Shown one piece after another: positions 48,514-48,841 of a DNA stretch of 48,841 bases. Under the pieces are notes generated by a model that did not search any database, had not been told where the DNA came from, and was given only the letters and a program-made list of their open reading frames with translations. Numbering within the stretch: position 1 is the first letter of the stretch; each line of letters starts with the position of its first letter. Source of the stretch: Microcaldota archaeon (GTDB lineage: Archaea > Micrarchaeota > Micrarchaeia > Micrarchaeales > Micrarchaeaceae); contig DAHVQB010000013.1 of assembly GCA_027317945.1 (NCBI GenBank), positions 1 through 48,841 on the forward strand, read 5' to 3'. Made by a program: the position numbers and the translations under genes.

Positions 48514-48841
48514 CTATTTATAATTCTGAATAATTCGTGACATCCTCCCACCCGTGAACGGCGTGGGCTTCCTCTGCGTTCGTGCAATCACTGCATCCCG
48601 CAAAGGATGTGTTTTATCGGTTCTCAGTTCGTCGAGTCCGTTTGCATTCCCTGTTGGAACGTATTGACGATTCTCTCCCTGAGCGTTACTTCCCCTCTGC
48701 CCGAGGGTAGCTCTGTTGAGTATGTTTATTGATGCGTTTATGTCCCTGTCCTTTGACATTCCGCATCTCTGGCAGATGTACGTTCTTTCCGAGAGTGGCA
48801 TCTCCTGAATGTTGCCGCAATTACTGCACTCCTTTGAGGTG
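48514..48841 (-). CDS. tnpB: C-terminal end of IS200/IS605 TnpB (cut by the window edge)
   Basis: The frame is open to the window edge. TSKECSNCGNIQEMPLSER followed by TYICQRCGMSKDRDINASINI shows the zinc ribbon (CxxC...CxxC) and the RDxNA(S/A) motif with the last catalytic Asp of the RuvC-like nuclease. The N-terminal part and any tnpA lie beyond the window. The end of the frame runs through the IS right-end hairpin, so the true stop may be within it. TnpB is an RNA-guided nuclease that helps IS retention. Confidence 0.85.
   Translation of the reverse strand, partial: TSKECSNCGNIQEMPLSERTYICQRCGMSKDRDINASINILNRATLGQRGSNAQGENRQYVPTGNANGLDELRTDKTHPLRDAVIARTQRKPTPFTGGRMSRIIQNYK
48535..48620 (-). 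ncRNA. Likely reRNA (omegaRNA) 3' region/IS right end with hairpin
   Basis: In IS200/IS605 the right end downstream of tnpB makes the scaffold of the guide RNA. Here an imperfect hairpin CCCACCCG-TGAA-CGG(C)GTGGG is at 48547-48567 and the sequence GGATGTCACGAATTATTC follows on the minus strand, the typical terminal form. The guide would be the flank beyond ~48535. Bounds are approximate. Confidence 0.4.

Overview
The window looks like part of the chromosome of an ultrasmall DPANN archaeon, most likely a Micrarchaeota/ARMAN-type lineage. The archaeal signs are a replication factor C small subunit, a Dbh/Dpo4-type Y-family polymerase, surface proteins with class III (archaeal type IV pilin-like) signal peptides, an AmmeMemoRadiSam B (MEMO) protein, a COG1361-type exporter accessory protein, TATA boxes of the TTTAAATA type about 30-40 bases before starts, many GTG/TTG starts, tRNAs without encoded CCA and very short intergenic spaces. 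The lineage call is inference from gene content; no rRNA is present.

Layout. 1-7.9 kb: the 3' end of a secreted protein, then housekeeping and small genes (EF-Tu domain 2-like factor, PEBP, endonuclease IV, TRAM-like protein, a HELGH putative metalloprotease, GNAT, malic enzyme, a DUF5679-like zinc ribbon) and a glycine-rich surface protein. 8-11.7 kb: SLC13/ArsB-type permease, DoxX-like protein, a PF03640-type secreted protein, methyltransferase, a frameshifted cutA and a stand-alone Lrp/AsnC ligand-binding domain. 11.8-16.0 kb: kdpABC potassium pump. 16.1-24.4 kb: a second glycine-rich surface protein and two paralogous two-gene cassettes, each a ~94-aa protein followed by a transglutaminase-like protein. 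The cassettes lie in opposite orientation around an IS remnant, an unknown protein, a SIMPL protein, a 43-aa metallothionein-like protein, a DMT transporter and tRNA-Arg. 24.5-36.9 kb: P-loop kinase, SDR, LD-carboxypeptidase/MccF-like protein, tRNA-Thr, beta-CASP nuclease, thioredoxin reductase, DNA polymerase IV, MEMO protein, a CysN/CysD pair with an upstream small gene and a divergent ribbon-helix-helix regulator, peroxiredoxin, and RFC small subunit.

36.97-43.0 kb is a genomic island. An element of about 4 kb is integrated at the 3' end of tRNA-Pro(TGG), bounded by a 16-bp direct repeat (37023-37038 and 41006-41021). It carries a tyrosine integrase, a membrane protein and a two-gene operon of an unknown protein plus a PIN-domain protein, all AT-rich relative to the host. 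Right of the distal repeat lies a truncated second integrase on the other strand, followed by AT-rich membrane genes including a GT-C-type glycosyltransferase. This suggests an older, decayed element in tandem. A truncated MFS transporter follows.

43.7-48.8 kb: a four-gene ABC-2 export operon (winged-helix regulator, ATPase, permease, COG1361 accessory protein), a dienelactone hydrolase-like protein and the 3' end of an IS200/IS605-type tnpB with its right-end hairpin.

The most interesting unexplained material is the duplicated transglutaminase-like/94-aa cassette, the PIN operon on the tRNA-Pro element, the RHH gene that shares a C-terminal tail with CysD and sits next to two perfect palindromes, the 43-aa cysteine-rich protein, and three genes that look broken by single-base changes (cutA, dinB start, IS transposase).
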